64,000 nucleotides of DNA from Streptomyces antimycoticus (GTDB lineage Bacteria > Actinomycetota > Actinomycetes > Streptomycetales > Streptomycetaceae), in NCBI RefSeq assembly GCF_005405925.1, contig NZ_BJHV01000001.1, positions 2,852,001 to 2,916,000 of the forward strand. The letters run 5' to 3'. This document shows positions 17,575-30,926 of the stretch, one piece after another. The notes beneath the pieces were generated by a model. It saw only the letters and a list, made by a program, of their open reading frames with translations. It did not search any database and was not told where the DNA came from. Position 1 is the stretch's first letter, and the number at the start of each line of letters is the position of its first letter. The translations under genes and the position numbers were made by a program.

Positions 17575-19355
17575 ATGGCCCAGCACATCGACGACTACGC
17601 CCTCATCGGTGACCACCAGACGGCGGCCCTGATCAGCCGCCATGGCTCGATCGACTGGCTGTGCCTGCCCCGCTTCGACTCACCGGCCTGTTTCGCCGCG
17701 CTCCTCGGCGGCCCTGACAACGGCCACTGGCGGCTCGCCCCAAGGGCGCGGGCGCCTGCACCCGCCGCGGCTACCTCGACGACTCCCTCGTCCTGGAGTC
17801 GGTCTGGGAGACGGAGACCGGCACCGTCAAGGTCATCGACTTCATGCCGCAGCGCGATCGCGCTCCCGACGTCGTCCGCATCGTCGAGGGCGTCTCCGGC
17901 AGCGTCGAGATGCTCGGCGTCCTCCGGCTGCGCTTCGACTACGGCCGGATCGTCCCCTGGATGCGCCGCACCGACGGCCACCGGATCGCGGTCGCCGGGC
18001 CGGACTCCGTATGGCTGCGCTCGAAGCCCGAGGTCCACACCTACGGCATGGACTTCAGCACCCGCTCCGAGTTCACCGTCTCGGCCGGGGACCGGGTGGC
18101 CTTCGTGCTCACCTGGCACCCCTCCCATGAGCCCCGCCCCCGGCTCGTCGACCCGTACGACTCCCTCCGCTCCAGCCTCGCGGACTGGCGCGACTGGGCC
18201 GCCCGCTGCCGCTACGAGGGCCCCCACCGGGACGCCGTCATCCGCTCCCTGATCACCCTCAAGGCGCTCACCTACGCCCCGAGCGGCGGCATCGTCGCGG
18301 CCCCCACGACCTCACTGCCCGAGCAGCTCGGCGGGGTCCGCAACTGGGACTACCGCTACTGCTGGCTGCGCGACTCCACCCTCACCCTGAACTCCCTGCT
18401 CCGCGCCGGCTACCACGAGGAGGCCGCCGCCTGGCGCGACTGGCTGCTGCGCGCGATCGCCGGCGACCCGGCCGAGCTGCAGATCATGTACGGCCTCAGG
18501 GGCGAGCGCCGGCTCCATGAGCACGAGCTGCCCTGGCTGGAGGGGTACGAGCGCTCCACCCCCGTCCGGGTCGGCAACGGCGCGGTCGACCAGCGCCAGC
18601 TCGACGTCTACGGCGAGGTGCTCGACACCCTCCACCTCGCCCGCTCCGCCGGGCTGCCCGCCGAACCGCACGCCTGGAAGATCCAGACCGCGCTCATGGA
18701 TTTCCTGGAGTCCGCCTGGCGCGACCCGGACGAGGGGCTGTGGGAGGTCCGCGGACCCCGCCGCCACTTCGTCCACTCCAAGGTCATGGCCTGGGTGGCC
18801 GCCGACCGCGCCGTCCGCGCCATGGAGGCCGCCCCCGAGCTGAGCGGCGACGTGAACCGCTGGCGGGACATGCGCGACGCCGTCCACCGCGAGGTCTGCG
18901 AAAAGGGCTACGACCCCGAGCGGTCCACCTTCACCCAGTCCTACGGCTCCTCCGAGCTGGACGCCGCGACCCTGCTCATCCCCCGCGTCGGCTTCCTCCC
19001 CGCCACCGACCCCCGCGTCATCGGCACCATCGACGCCGTGCGCCGCGAACTCAGCGAGGACGGCCTGATCCGCCGCTACACCGCCGTCGACCGCGTGGAC
19101 GGCCTCCCCGGCTCCGAGGGCGCCTTCCTCGCCTGCTCCTTCTGGCTCGCCGACGCCCTCCACCTGGCCGGCCGCCACAAGGACGCCCGCGCGCTCTTCG
19201 AACGCCTCCTCGCGCTCCGCAACGACGTCGGACTGCTCGCCGAGGAGTACGATCCGGCGACCGGCCGGCAGCTGGGCAACTTCCCCCAGGCGTTCAGCCA
19301 TATCGGCCTTGTGGGGACCGCCCTCACCCTCGCGGAGCGGCCCAGGGCAGACTGA
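17575..19355 (+). CDS. Glycoside hydrolase family 15 protein, frameshifted in this sequence
   Basis: ATG 17575 begins '[20 protein letters not shown]', typical of the actinobacterial GH15/trehalase-like family. The frame changes in the C run 17738-17741 ('gccccaag'); one extra C rejoins 'HWRLAP' to '[20 protein letters not shown]'. The repaired protein has 593 residues, normal for the family. The (alpha/alpha)6 barrel signatures '[20 protein letters not shown]', '[12 protein letters not shown]' and '[15 protein letters not shown]' are present; the general acid/base glutamates are expected in those segments. Members include glucoamylases and mycobacterial trehalases, so the substrate is an alpha-glucoside, possibly trehalose. 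Confidence 0.88.
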
Positions 19356-19359
19356 CTCC

Positions 19360-20115
19360 ATGGATCTTGGACTCAAAGACCGGGTGTACATCGTCACCGG
19401 AGCCACCCGCGGGCTGGGCCTCGCCGCCGCCCGTGAGCTGATCACCGACGGTGCGAAGGCCGTCATCACCGGCCGCGACGCCGATACGGCGGCCGCCGTC
19501 GCCGCCGACCTCGGCCCGAACGCCGTCGGCGTCGCCGCCGACAACGCCGACCCCGAGACCGCGGCCCGGCTCGTCGCCACCGCCCGCGAGCGCTTCGGCG
19601 GCTTCGACGGCGTCCTCATCAGCGTCGGCGGCCCGCCGGCCGGGCTGACGGCCGACATCACCGACGCCCAGTGGCAGGCCGCCTTCGACTCCGTCTTCCT
19701 CGGCGCCGTCCGCTTCGCCCGTACGGCCGCCGAGCAGCTCCCCTCCGGCGGCGTGATCGGCTTCGTCCTCTCCGGTTCCGTCCGCGAGCCGATCCCCGGC
19801 CTCACCGTCTCCAACGGCCTGCGGCCCGGCCTCGCCGGTTTCGCCAAGTCCCTCTCCCTCGAGGTCGGCCCCCGCGGCATCCGCGTCGTGGGCCTCCTCC
19901 CGGCCCGCATCGACACCGACCGCGTCCGCGAACTCGACGCCCTCTCCGGCGACGCGGAGGCCTCGCGGGAGCGGAACGCGGCGGCGATTCCGCTGCGGCG
20001 GTATGGGACGCCCGAGGAATTCGGCAAGGCCGCCGCGTTTCTGCTGTCGCCGGCGGCGTCGTACCTCACGGGGCTGATGCTGCCGGTGGATGGTGGGGCT
20101 CTGCACAACTTCTGA
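19360..20115 (+). CDS. Short-chain dehydrogenase/reductase with an altered active site
   Basis: A 251-residue SDR fold. Start ATG 19360, four bases after the GH15 stop. The cofactor loop is 'GATRGLGLAAA' at about residues 14-24 and the 'NAG' position reads 'SVGGPP'. The catalytic Ser region 'GFVLSGSVREPIPG' is present, but the canonical YxxxK is replaced: the aligned segment reads 'SNGLRPGLAGFAKSL', giving Ser and Arg at the Tyr and Lys sites. The C-terminus 'SYLTGLMLPVDGGALHNF' is normal. It may be a non-classical reductase or bind a nucleotide without redox activity. Confidence 0.85.
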   Translation: MDLGLKDRVYIVTGATRGLGLAAARELITDGAKAVITGRDADTAAAVAADLGPNAVGVAADNADPETAARLVATARERFGGFDGVLISVGGPPAGLTADITDAQWQAAFDSVFLGAVRFARTAAEQLPSGGVIGFVLSGSVREPIPGLTVSNGLRPGLAGFAKSLSLEVGPRGIRVVGLLPARIDTDRVRELDALSGDAEASRERNAAAIPLRRYGTPEEFGKAAAFLLSPAASYLTGLMLPVDGGALHNF

Positions 20116-20297
20116 GGGGCTTGGGCGGGCCCTCCGGCAACCCGCGCAACACCGATGTGCGGCTCCCCCGCGCGGGGTGGGGCTCCGGCCCCTCGACCCC
20201 GCCGGGGCTCCGCCCAGACCTGGGCCCGGCCGCACGCCGAGTGCGGACCGTGGACGCCTCCGGCGGACGGCCCCACCCCATCCCTTCCTGAAGCAAT

Positions 20298-20369
20298 GGG
20301 GCTCCGCCCCGGACCCCCACCGGGGCTCCGCCCCGGACCCCCACCGGGGCTCCGCCCCGGACCCCGCTC
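20298..20369. repeat. Three copies of a 24-bp hairpin-forming repeat
   Basis: Copies start at 20298, 20322 and 20346, with unit ggggctccgccccggaccc followed by ccacc. Each contains ggggc-tcc-gcccc, able to fold as a small hairpin. The array sits between two convergent genes, where bidirectional termination would be expected. The wider 20116-20398 interval carries degenerate versions and no gene. Confidence 0.7.
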
Positions 20370-20398
20370 CTCAACGCCGGAGGGGCTGAAATGCAGAC

Positions 20399-20953
20399 CT
20401 ACCGCGCCCGCTCCGCCCCGTGCCGGGCCACCCGCAGGCGCACCTCCGCCGGGAGTTGTTCCAGGCCCGCCGAGCTCCGTGCGCGCTCCAGGGCCTCCGC
20501 CCGCAGCGCGTCCAGTGTCAGCGTCGGTTCCGCGCGCGGCTCCAGTACCAGACCCATCCGCGCCTCCGGCGTGGTCCGTCGGCCTCGTAGCAGGACGTGG
20601 GCCCGCTCCACGCCGTCCAGGGACTCCGCGTCCGCCAGGAGCGCCGCCTCCAGGGCCCGCCCCCTCAGCAGGGCGCCCTCGCCGTCGCCCGTCTCCACCA
20701 GCACCTCCTGCAGCCGGCGCCGCCGCAGCTGGGCCAGGAACCAGCACAGCGCGAGCACGAACAGCACCGCCAGCGCCGCGATGACGGCCGGCCACCACCA
20801 CCCGGCATCCCGCCACCGCGTCCGATCCGCCCGGCTCAGCAGCACGTCACCCCGCCCGTCGAACGGCGGCCACCCGGCCAGGACCACCGCGCCCACCCCC
20901 GCCAGCACCAGACCGACGACGCCCAGCAGCACCCGGTTGACGACACTCAGCAT
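20399..20953 (-). CDS. amaP: Alkaline shock response membrane anchor protein AmaP
   Basis: A 184-residue protein from ATG 20953. The N-terminal helix 'VVNRVLLGVVGLVLAGVGAV' and a second near residue 55 ('AVIAALAVLFVLALCWFL') flank a short loop; a basic cytoplasmic domain follows. This is the AmaP layout. In firmicutes AmaP anchors Asp23 to the membrane. The gene is the last of an Asp23-family cluster on this strand, 7 bases after the DUF6286 gene, which supports the call. In streptomycetes the role is inferred by analogy. Confidence 0.83.
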   Translation of the reverse strand: MLSVVNRVLLGVVGLVLAGVGAVVLAGWPPFDGRGDVLLSRADRTRWRDAGWWWPAVIAALAVLFVLALCWFLAQLRRRRLQEVLVETGDGEGALLRGRALEAALLADAESLDGVERAHVLLRGRRTTPEARMGLVLEPRAEPTLTLDALRAEALERARSSAGLEQLPAEVRLRVARHGAERAR

Positions 20954-20960
20954 GGCGCGC

Positions 20961-21673
20961 TCACCCCTTCGACTTCGCCGACCGCCGGACACGGACGGAC
21001 AGGGCGGGCCGCCGGGCCAGGCCCAGTTGCCGGATGCCCTCGTGGAGGGCGGCGTCCAGATCCGCCCGTACCTCGTCGAGATCACGGAAGTGGGCCAGCG
21101 CACGGGCCCTGACCCGCCGACGGCCGACCTCCACGCGGGCGGACCGCACACCGGGCACCTCCATCGCCCGGTCCCGCAGCACCAGACCCGCCGAGGTCCG
21201 GTCGATCCCCGCCCGTACGGCGACCCCGGCGCCCGCCCCGGCCCCGGCGCCCGCCTCCACGCCCTTCCCCGACCCCGCCTCAGCCCCGGCTCCGCCTCCG
21301 GCGGACGCATCGGGAGCAGCCCACGCAGCCCCGGCGCCAACGCAAGGACCACCATCCACACCCCCAGCGCGGCCAACAGCGCCGCCCCGCCCATGACCCA
21401 CGCGTCGTCCAGCGGCCGCGAGGCGAGTTCGTCGGCGAGCCATTCCCGCCACCGCATGGCGGGCCTGCCCGAGCGCACGGCCGCCACGTCGTACAGCAGC
21501 AGCCCGCTGATGGCGGCGATGACCAGGGCGACGATCCCGGCCGGTACCCGCCGCACGGACCAGAATCGCCTGATGCGCCCGGGCGGCGGATCGCCGTCCC
21601 CGGCACCCGTCCGAGCCCTCCCGCCGTACGCCGACGCCGAGGTGGACTGACGCATCTTCTGGTCCGCGTTCAT
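20961..21673 (-). CDS. DUF6286 membrane protein with Asp23-like C-terminus, frameshifted in this sequence
   Basis: ATG 21673 overlaps the upstream Asp23 stop (ATGA). The first frame gives 'IRRFWSVRRVPAGIVALVIAAISGLLLYDV' and a second helix 'GGAALLAALGVWMVVLALA'. After about 21301 the protein continues in another frame with a glycine/alanine linker, then 'RAMEVPGVRSARVEVGRRRVRARALAHF', resembling the Asp23 beta-strand core. One added base yields 237 residues. The deletion sits in a GC-rich low-complexity linker. Probably another membrane anchor or scaffold for the envelope-stress proteins encoded beside it. Confidence 0.75.
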
Positions 21674-22125
21674 CGCACCCTGTCCCTCCCCCGACGCACC
21701 CTCCGCTCCGGGTGCTCCCACTGCGGCACATGCAGCCGTTCGACGGTCACCACGACCTCGGGCACCTCCATGCCCGTCAACTCGCCTACCCGTTCGATCA
21801 CATAACGACGCACCGCACCGCAGTGCGCGCCGATGTCGGAGGGATAGCCCAGCTCGACGGCGACCCGGACGCGCGCGACGTCCCCGCGCACCACGGCGAC
21901 CGCGTGTGGCCGCGCGGCGGCGAGACCGGTAAGGCCGACATTCGCAGCATCCGCAATATCCGCGTCCGCGGTATCCACGACGCCCGCCACGTCCGCCCCG
22001 TCCGCTACATCCGCCGCAGCGGCACCCGCATCCACCCGCAGCGCCTCCCGCGCCGCCTGCGAGGCGATCTTCGCGACGACCCGGTCCGCGATCCGCGTCG
22101 CACCCCGCTCACCCGGCTCGACCAC
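21670..22125 (-). CDS. Asp23/Gls24 family envelope stress response protein
   Basis: A 151-residue protein. 'RGATRIADRVVAKIASQAAREAL' opens the Asp23/Gls24 domain. After an alanine/aspartate-rich insertion (about residues 33-65) it resumes with 'VRVAVELGYPSDIGAHCGAV' and ends with 'GELTGMEVPEVVVTVERL', the family's closing strand. It is coupled to the DUF6286 gene. Proteins of this family form membrane-associated assemblies in firmicutes; in actinobacteria the role is inferred. The internal 'ADVADGADVAGVVDTADADIADAA'-type insertion is an unusual low-complexity feature. Confidence 0.88.
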   Translation of the reverse strand: MVEPGERGATRIADRVVAKIASQAAREALRVDAGAAAADVADGADVAGVVDTADADIADAANVGLTGLAAARPHAVAVVRGDVARVRVAVELGYPSDIGAHCGAVRRYVIERVGELTGMEVPEVVVTVERLHVPQWEHPERRVRRGRDRVR

Positions 22126-22224
22126 GGCGCGTCCTTACTGTCGTCATGGCCTCAGCTGCCGCCACGACCCCTGTCGTCGCCATGGCCCCTGCCGTCGTCA
22201 TCACACGTGTCGTCGTCACAGTGT

Positions 22225-22419
22225 TCACCGTGGCCGTCCGTCATCACGGCCACGGGAACGGAAGAAGTCGCCCGGTTCCAGATCACCGTCCAGGAACCGG
22301 CCGACGATAAACCCGACGGCGCCCAACGCCGCCACTAGCAGAAAGGCCCCGAAACCACCGAAGTAACCGGCGAACGCCAGCGCCATCCCCGCGATCATCC
22401 CGACCACGGCCATGCTCAT
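22225..22419 (-). CDS. Small two-helix membrane protein in the Asp23 cluster
   Basis: ATG 22419, preceded by 'ggggag', gives a 64-residue protein beginning MSMAVVGMIAGMALAF. Two glycine-rich helices are followed by 'FLDGDLEPGDFFRSRGRDD'. Homologues at this position are common in streptomycete Asp23 clusters, as far as I recall. Function unknown; it probably spans the membrane and interacts with the flanking Asp23-family proteins. Confidence 0.75.
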   Translation of the reverse strand: MSMAVVGMIAGMALAFAGYFGGFGAFLLVAALGAVGFIVGRFLDGDLEPGDFFRSRGRDDGRPR

Positions 22420-22460
22420 CGTGTGCTCCCCTGCTGGAGCCAACCGGAACCACTGCCGGC

Positions 22461-22964
22461 CTACTGGAGCCGCGGCTCCGGCGATTCCTCTTCCTCGTCC
22501 GGCAACTTCACATCGCTGACCGCGATATTGACCTCGACCACTTCGAGGCCGGTCATCCGCTCGACCGCCGCGATCACGTTCTCTCGCACGGCCCGTGCGA
22601 CATCGGCGATGGAGACGCCGTAGTCCACCACGATCTCCAGGTCGAGGGCCGTCTGTACCTCTCCCACCTCCGCCTTCACCCCACGGGCCACCGACCGGGT
22701 GCCGGGCACCCGGTCGCGTACGACTCCGAAGGTGCGCGCGAGGCCGCCGCCCATCGCATGGACGCCGACCACATCGCGGGCCGCCATACCCGCGATCTTC
22801 TCGACGACGCCATCGGCGATGGTGGTGCGCCCCCGCGAGCCGGGGTCGCCTCCGCCGCGCCGGGGCCGGTCGGTGGCGGCCGGGGCGCCCAGCGTCCTGG
22901 GGGTACCTGCGGCGGGCTCTGTGGCGGGGTTCTCGGGTCGGTTCCGTGGTGCGGTCTCGGACAT
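22461..22964 (-). CDS. Asp23/Gls24 family envelope stress response protein
   Basis: A 167-residue protein from ATG 22964, with 'gaaggga' upstream. A 45-residue Pro/Arg/Gly-rich leader precedes the domain: 'GRTTIADGVVEKIAGMAARDVVG' and 'LDLEIVVDYGVSIADVARAV' end in 'RMTGLEVVEVNIAVSDVKLP', the complete Asp23 signature. It is the first gene of the leftward cluster and the most canonical Asp23 in the window. The gap to the divergent gene at 23155 is 190 bases and likely contains the promoter. Confidence 0.92.
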   Translation of the reverse strand: MSETAPRNRPENPATEPAAGTPRTLGAPAATDRPRRGGGDPGSRGRTTIADGVVEKIAGMAARDVVGVHAMGGGLARTFGVVRDRVPGTRSVARGVKAEVGEVQTALDLEIVVDYGVSIADVARAVRENVIAAVERMTGLEVVEVNIAVSDVKLPDEEEESPEPRLQ

Positions 22965-23154
22965 CACCGATCGTCCCTTCCGAGGCGAAGAGCGGTCGAA
23001 GAGGTTTCCGCTCGCTCTACTGCCAACCTTAAAGGGGCCTTCCCCGAACCGCCTCGGAGATGCGGCACTCGCGCGACCGATACGGCAGGCTGTGAGCACA
23101 CGGCAGGCCGAGACCAGTAGGGCTCGGTCCCGTCCGGCGCCAAGGGGTGACACG

Positions 23155-23888
23155 GTGGTCACAGACCGGCTCGCGCAGACCGTAAGGGAGCAGCTTCTGC
23201 TCGGACGGCTGCTGCCCCTGGGTGGGCGGGAGGACGGCTCCTGGATCACCGAACACGCGGCGGGCGAGGTGCTCCGGCGGGCCGCCGACCAAGTCTCCGC
23301 CGCACACCTGGGAGCGCTTCGGATCGCGCCCGCCGACCCCGACACCGCCGCGACGCCCGCGGTACCGCCCCCGCCGAGCGCGCTGCCGCCGGGAACGCTG
23401 CGCATCGCGGCGGAGTGCGGGGCGACGCTGGAGGAACCGCTTCCGGTGACGGCGGACCGGCTGCGCGACGTACTCCTCGACGCGGCGACGGACCGGCTGG
23501 GCCTCCTGGTGGAGGCGGTCGACGTACGGGTGACGGACGTGCTGGACGAACTCCCGCCACCGCCCCCAGCGACCCCGCGCCCCCACCAACCCCAACCACC
23601 ACCACGGCCGACGTCGGGGAACGCCCCGACCCGGACCCCGCCGCGACTGCCGCCCGCACCGCCACCTCCGTCCCCGGCGTCGCCCGGCTCGCGCCGGTGC
23701 TGGGATCGCCCCGGCCCGTGCGGATCGAGGGTGCGCACATCCGGATCGAACTGGCCGTGGCGGCGGATCACCGCGCCGTGGATGTGGCGCGGGCGGTGCG
23801 AACGGCGGTGGCACACGCCGTCTCGATCCCGGCGCCCGGAGACCAGCCGCCCACCGTGGCCGTCCTGGTCACCGCCGTGGACCCCTGA
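23155..23888 (+). CDS. Asp23-cluster associated protein, frameshifted in this sequence
   Basis: Start GTG 23155 follows 'aagggg'. The first half reads 'VTDRLAQTVREQLLLGRLLPLGG' and 'RLGLLVEAVDVRVTDVLDEL', a divergent Asp23-like strand pattern. A proline-rich linker follows, and a second Asp23-like half, 'GAHIRIELAVAADHRAVDVA', continues in another frame. The switch is at about 23560 in a run of C; one extra base gives 244 residues with two Asp23-like halves. It is divergent from the main cluster. Function unknown beyond its association with envelope-stress genes. Confidence 0.72.
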
Positions 23889-23942
23889 CCAGCCCTGGTC
23901 GGCCCGGGCCGGCAACCGCCACCGCCGGCCGGCCCGGGCCGA

Positions 23943-24433
23943 TCAGCCCTCGGGGCTGTACTTCCGCAGCCCCTCGACCGTGCGCTCCAGCTCCGCGACC
24001 CGGTCGGCCAGCTGCTCGCTCCGCGCCTCGAGCCGGCAGTTCTTGCGGTGCATCTCCAGGAACACATTGACCTTCGTCCGCAGCAGCCAGGGATCGAAGG
24101 GTTTGGTGAGGAAGTCGGCGGCGCCGATCGCATAGCCCCGGTAGGCGTAGTCGGAGTCGGCGTCGGTCCCGGTCAGCAGGATGATCGGAACGTCCTTGGT
24201 CTGGTCGAGCCGTTTGATGTTGGCGGCGGTCTCGAAGCCGTCCATGCCCGGCATCAGCACATCGAGCAGAACGACGGCGAAGTCCTGCCGCAGCATCGCC
24301 TTCAGGGCCTCCTCGCCGGAGCGAGCGCGGACGAGCTCCTGATCGAGCGGGCCGAGGACGGCCTCCAGCGCGATCAGGTTCTCTTCCATGTCGTCGACGA
24401 TGAGGATTCCGGCCTTCTCGCATGCGCTCGTCA

Positions 24434-24434
<1 letters not shown>
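23943..24434 (-). CDS. Response regulator (receiver domain plus coiled coil)
   Basis: A 163-residue protein from ATG 24434; an in-frame GTG at 24437 is an alternative start. The receiver domain shows 'GILIVDDMEENLIALEAV', phospho-acceptor Asp in 'VVLLDVLMPGMDGF', and 'TKPFDP' with the conserved Lys. Residues after about 125 form a predicted coiled coil ('RLEARSEQLADRVAELERTV'). There is no DNA-binding output domain. It overlaps the stop of the hybrid kinase gene, so both are made together; this suggests phosphotransfer or signalling by protein contact rather than direct transcription control. Confidence 0.93.
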
Positions 24435-28871
<4,437 letters not shown>

Positions 28872-28964
28872 GGGGTCGTCCCTTAAAGATCATTCAATTC
28901 CCCCTGTCTGTCATAATATGGCACCTAGATGGCCTAAACCGCCCATATCGCCCTGGAGCCGCAC

Positions 28965-30836
28965 GTGGGAGCTCTGTTTCCCCTCGCGCGTGAGTCCGTC
29001 TCACGGACAACGCTGCCCGGAAGCGTGCGCGCACCCGGCGCAGCGCGCACCTTCGTCCGTACGGCACTGACGGGACGGAGCGCCGCGGAGGCGTTCGCGC
29101 CGGTCGCTTTCGACGAGCGGTCGATCGACGACGCGGTGCTGCTGGTGAGCGAGCTGGTCACCAATGCGGTCCTGCACGCGGGCACCCGGGTCGAAGTGGT
29201 CTGCCGGCTCCAGCCCGGTGACGCCACCGCCGACGAGGGCGACACCATGGGGCAGCCCGACGAGCCGTCCCTCCCGGCCGATGCGCCCAGGCGGCCGGGG
29301 ATCGTCGTGGAGGTGGCGGACCTCCACCCCGCCAGCACCGTGTACGGAGGGCCCGAGACCCAGCGCCGGGGCCGCGGCCGCGGGCTCCAGCTGATCGGGG
29401 CGCTCGCCGAATCCTGGGGCGTGACCTATCAGCGCACCCGTAAGGCGGTCTGGTTCCGGCTGGACGCCGAGCGGGCGGTGCCCGAGTCCGACGCCGTCCC
29501 CACCAGCGCGCTCGGGCGTGAGCTGCGGTTCGCCGAGACCCTCGCCCCCGTGACGCCGCGCGAGCAGCGCGATCCGACCGCCGATTGGGTCGACCGCGGC
29601 GGGCCGTCCTTCCTCGCCGAGGCCAGCGAACTGCTCACCGGCCAGCTCGACGAGAACATGGTCGCCGCCCTCGCCGGGCAGCTTCTGGTGCCCCGGCTGG
29701 CCGACTGGTGCGCGGTCTGGCTGACCACCCCGAGCGGCGGGCTCCAACTCGCCCGCGTCTGGCACAGCGATGAGCGCCGTATCGGCGCGCTCCGCCTGTC
29801 GCTGGAGCGACATCCGCCGCCCACCGGGCTCGGCTCGGCGGGCACCTCCTGGCCCTGGCCCGGGATCGCGGACAGCCAGGGCGGATCGGCGGTGTGCTTC
29901 CCGCTGATCGCGCACGGCCGCAGCCATGGCGCCCTGCTCATCGGCCGGGCGGGCGTGCCGCGGATGGCAGAGGGCGTGGTGCGGCTCTCGGAGGACGTGG
30001 CGCGGCGGGTGGCCCAGGCGGTGGCCATGGCCCGGCAGTACACCCGGCAGGCGACGATCAGCCGGGCGCTGCAGCGTCGGCAGCTGCCCATGTCGCTCGC
30101 CCACATCCCGGGCGTGGACTCGGCGATCGTCTACGAGCCGCACGGCGAGGGACAGACCGTCGGCGGCGACTTCTACGACCTGTTCCCCATGGGCGACCGC
30201 CGCTGGTGCTTCCTGCTGGGCGACGTCCAGGGCAGCGATCCGGAGGCGATGTCGGTCACGGGGCTGGCCCGCCATCTGGTCCGGCTGCTGGCCCGCGAGG
30301 GCCATGGCGTCGAGTCGGTGCTCAACCGGCTCAACCAGGCGCTGGTGGAGGAGGACGCGGAGGCGGCGGAGATCGACGGCGAGCAGTCCCGGCCGCGCTT
30401 CCTGAGCCTGCTCTACGGGGAGCTGGAGCCCGACCCGGAAGGGGGCAGCGCCCGCTGCACCCTGGCGAGCGCCGGCCATCCGCTGCCGCTGCGGCTGACC
30501 ACCGACGGTGCGGTGGCGCCCGCCGCCAGCCCCCAGATGCTGCTCGGCATCGACGAGAACCCGGACTTCCACGCCGACACGCTGGACCTGGCGCCCGGCG
30601 AGACGCTGCTGTGCGTCACCGACGGGGTCACCGAGCGGCGCAACGGCGTCCGTCAGCTCGATGACGACGACGGCCTCTCGGACATCCTGCGGGACTGCGT
30701 CGGACTCGGTGCCAAGGCGGTCGCGGAGCGGGTGCGGCGCGCCACGTATGACTTCAGCCCCGAGCCGATCGACGACGACCTCGCGGTGCTGGTGCTGGAG
30801 GCGGTACCGACGGTGGAGCCGCCGCGGGTGCCGTGA
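28965..30836 (+). CDS. ATP-binding/GAF/SpoIIE-type PP2C phosphatase
   Basis: A 623-residue protein from GTG 28965, divergent from the hybrid kinase with 93 bases between. Residues 20-160 resemble an RsbW/HATPase_c anti-sigma kinase ('ELVTNAVLHAGTRVEV', 'GRGRGLQLIGALAESWGV'). Residues about 200-370 are GAF-like. The C-terminal 240 residues are a SpoIIE/RsbU phosphatase with 'GGDFYDLFPMGDRRWCFLLGDVQG' in two parts and 'DDDLAVLVLEAV'. The combination suggests a partner-switching regulator for an alternative sigma factor. No anti-anti-sigma gene is adjacent. Confidence 0.93.
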   Translation: MGALFPLARESVSRTTLPGSVRAPGAARTFVRTALTGRSAAEAFAPVAFDERSIDDAVLLVSELVTNAVLHAGTRVEVVCRLQPGDATADEGDTMGQPDEPSLPADAPRRPGIVVEVADLHPASTVYGGPETQRRGRGRGLQLIGALAESWGVTYQRTRKAVWFRLDAERAVPESDAVPTSALGRELRFAETLAPVTPREQRDPTADWVDRGGPSFLAEASELLTGQLDENMVAALAGQLLVPRLADWCAVWLTTPSGGLQLARVWHSDERRIGALRLSLERHPPPTGLGSAGTSWPWPGIADSQGGSAVCFPLIAHGRSHGALLIGRAGVPRMAEGVVRLSEDVARRVAQAVAMARQYTRQATISRALQRRQLPMSLAHIPGVDSAIVYEPHGEGQTVGGDFYDLFPMGDRRWCFLLGDVQGSDPEAMSVTGLARHLVRLLAREGHGVESVLNRLNQALVEEDAEAAEIDGEQSRPRFLSLLYGELEPDPEGGSARCTLASAGHPLPLRLTTDGAVAPAASPQMLLGIDENPDFHADTLDLAPGETLLCVTDGVTERRNGVRQLDDDDGLSDILRDCVGLGAKAVAERVRRATYDFSPEPIDDDLAVLVLEAVPTVEPPRVP

Positions 30837-30926
30837 CGGCGCGTACGCCATGGCGGCGCGGGCGGCCCCACCGGGAAGCTGCGCCGGCGGTCCACACCAG
30901 CGCAACGTTGGTCGTAACGGCGCCGT

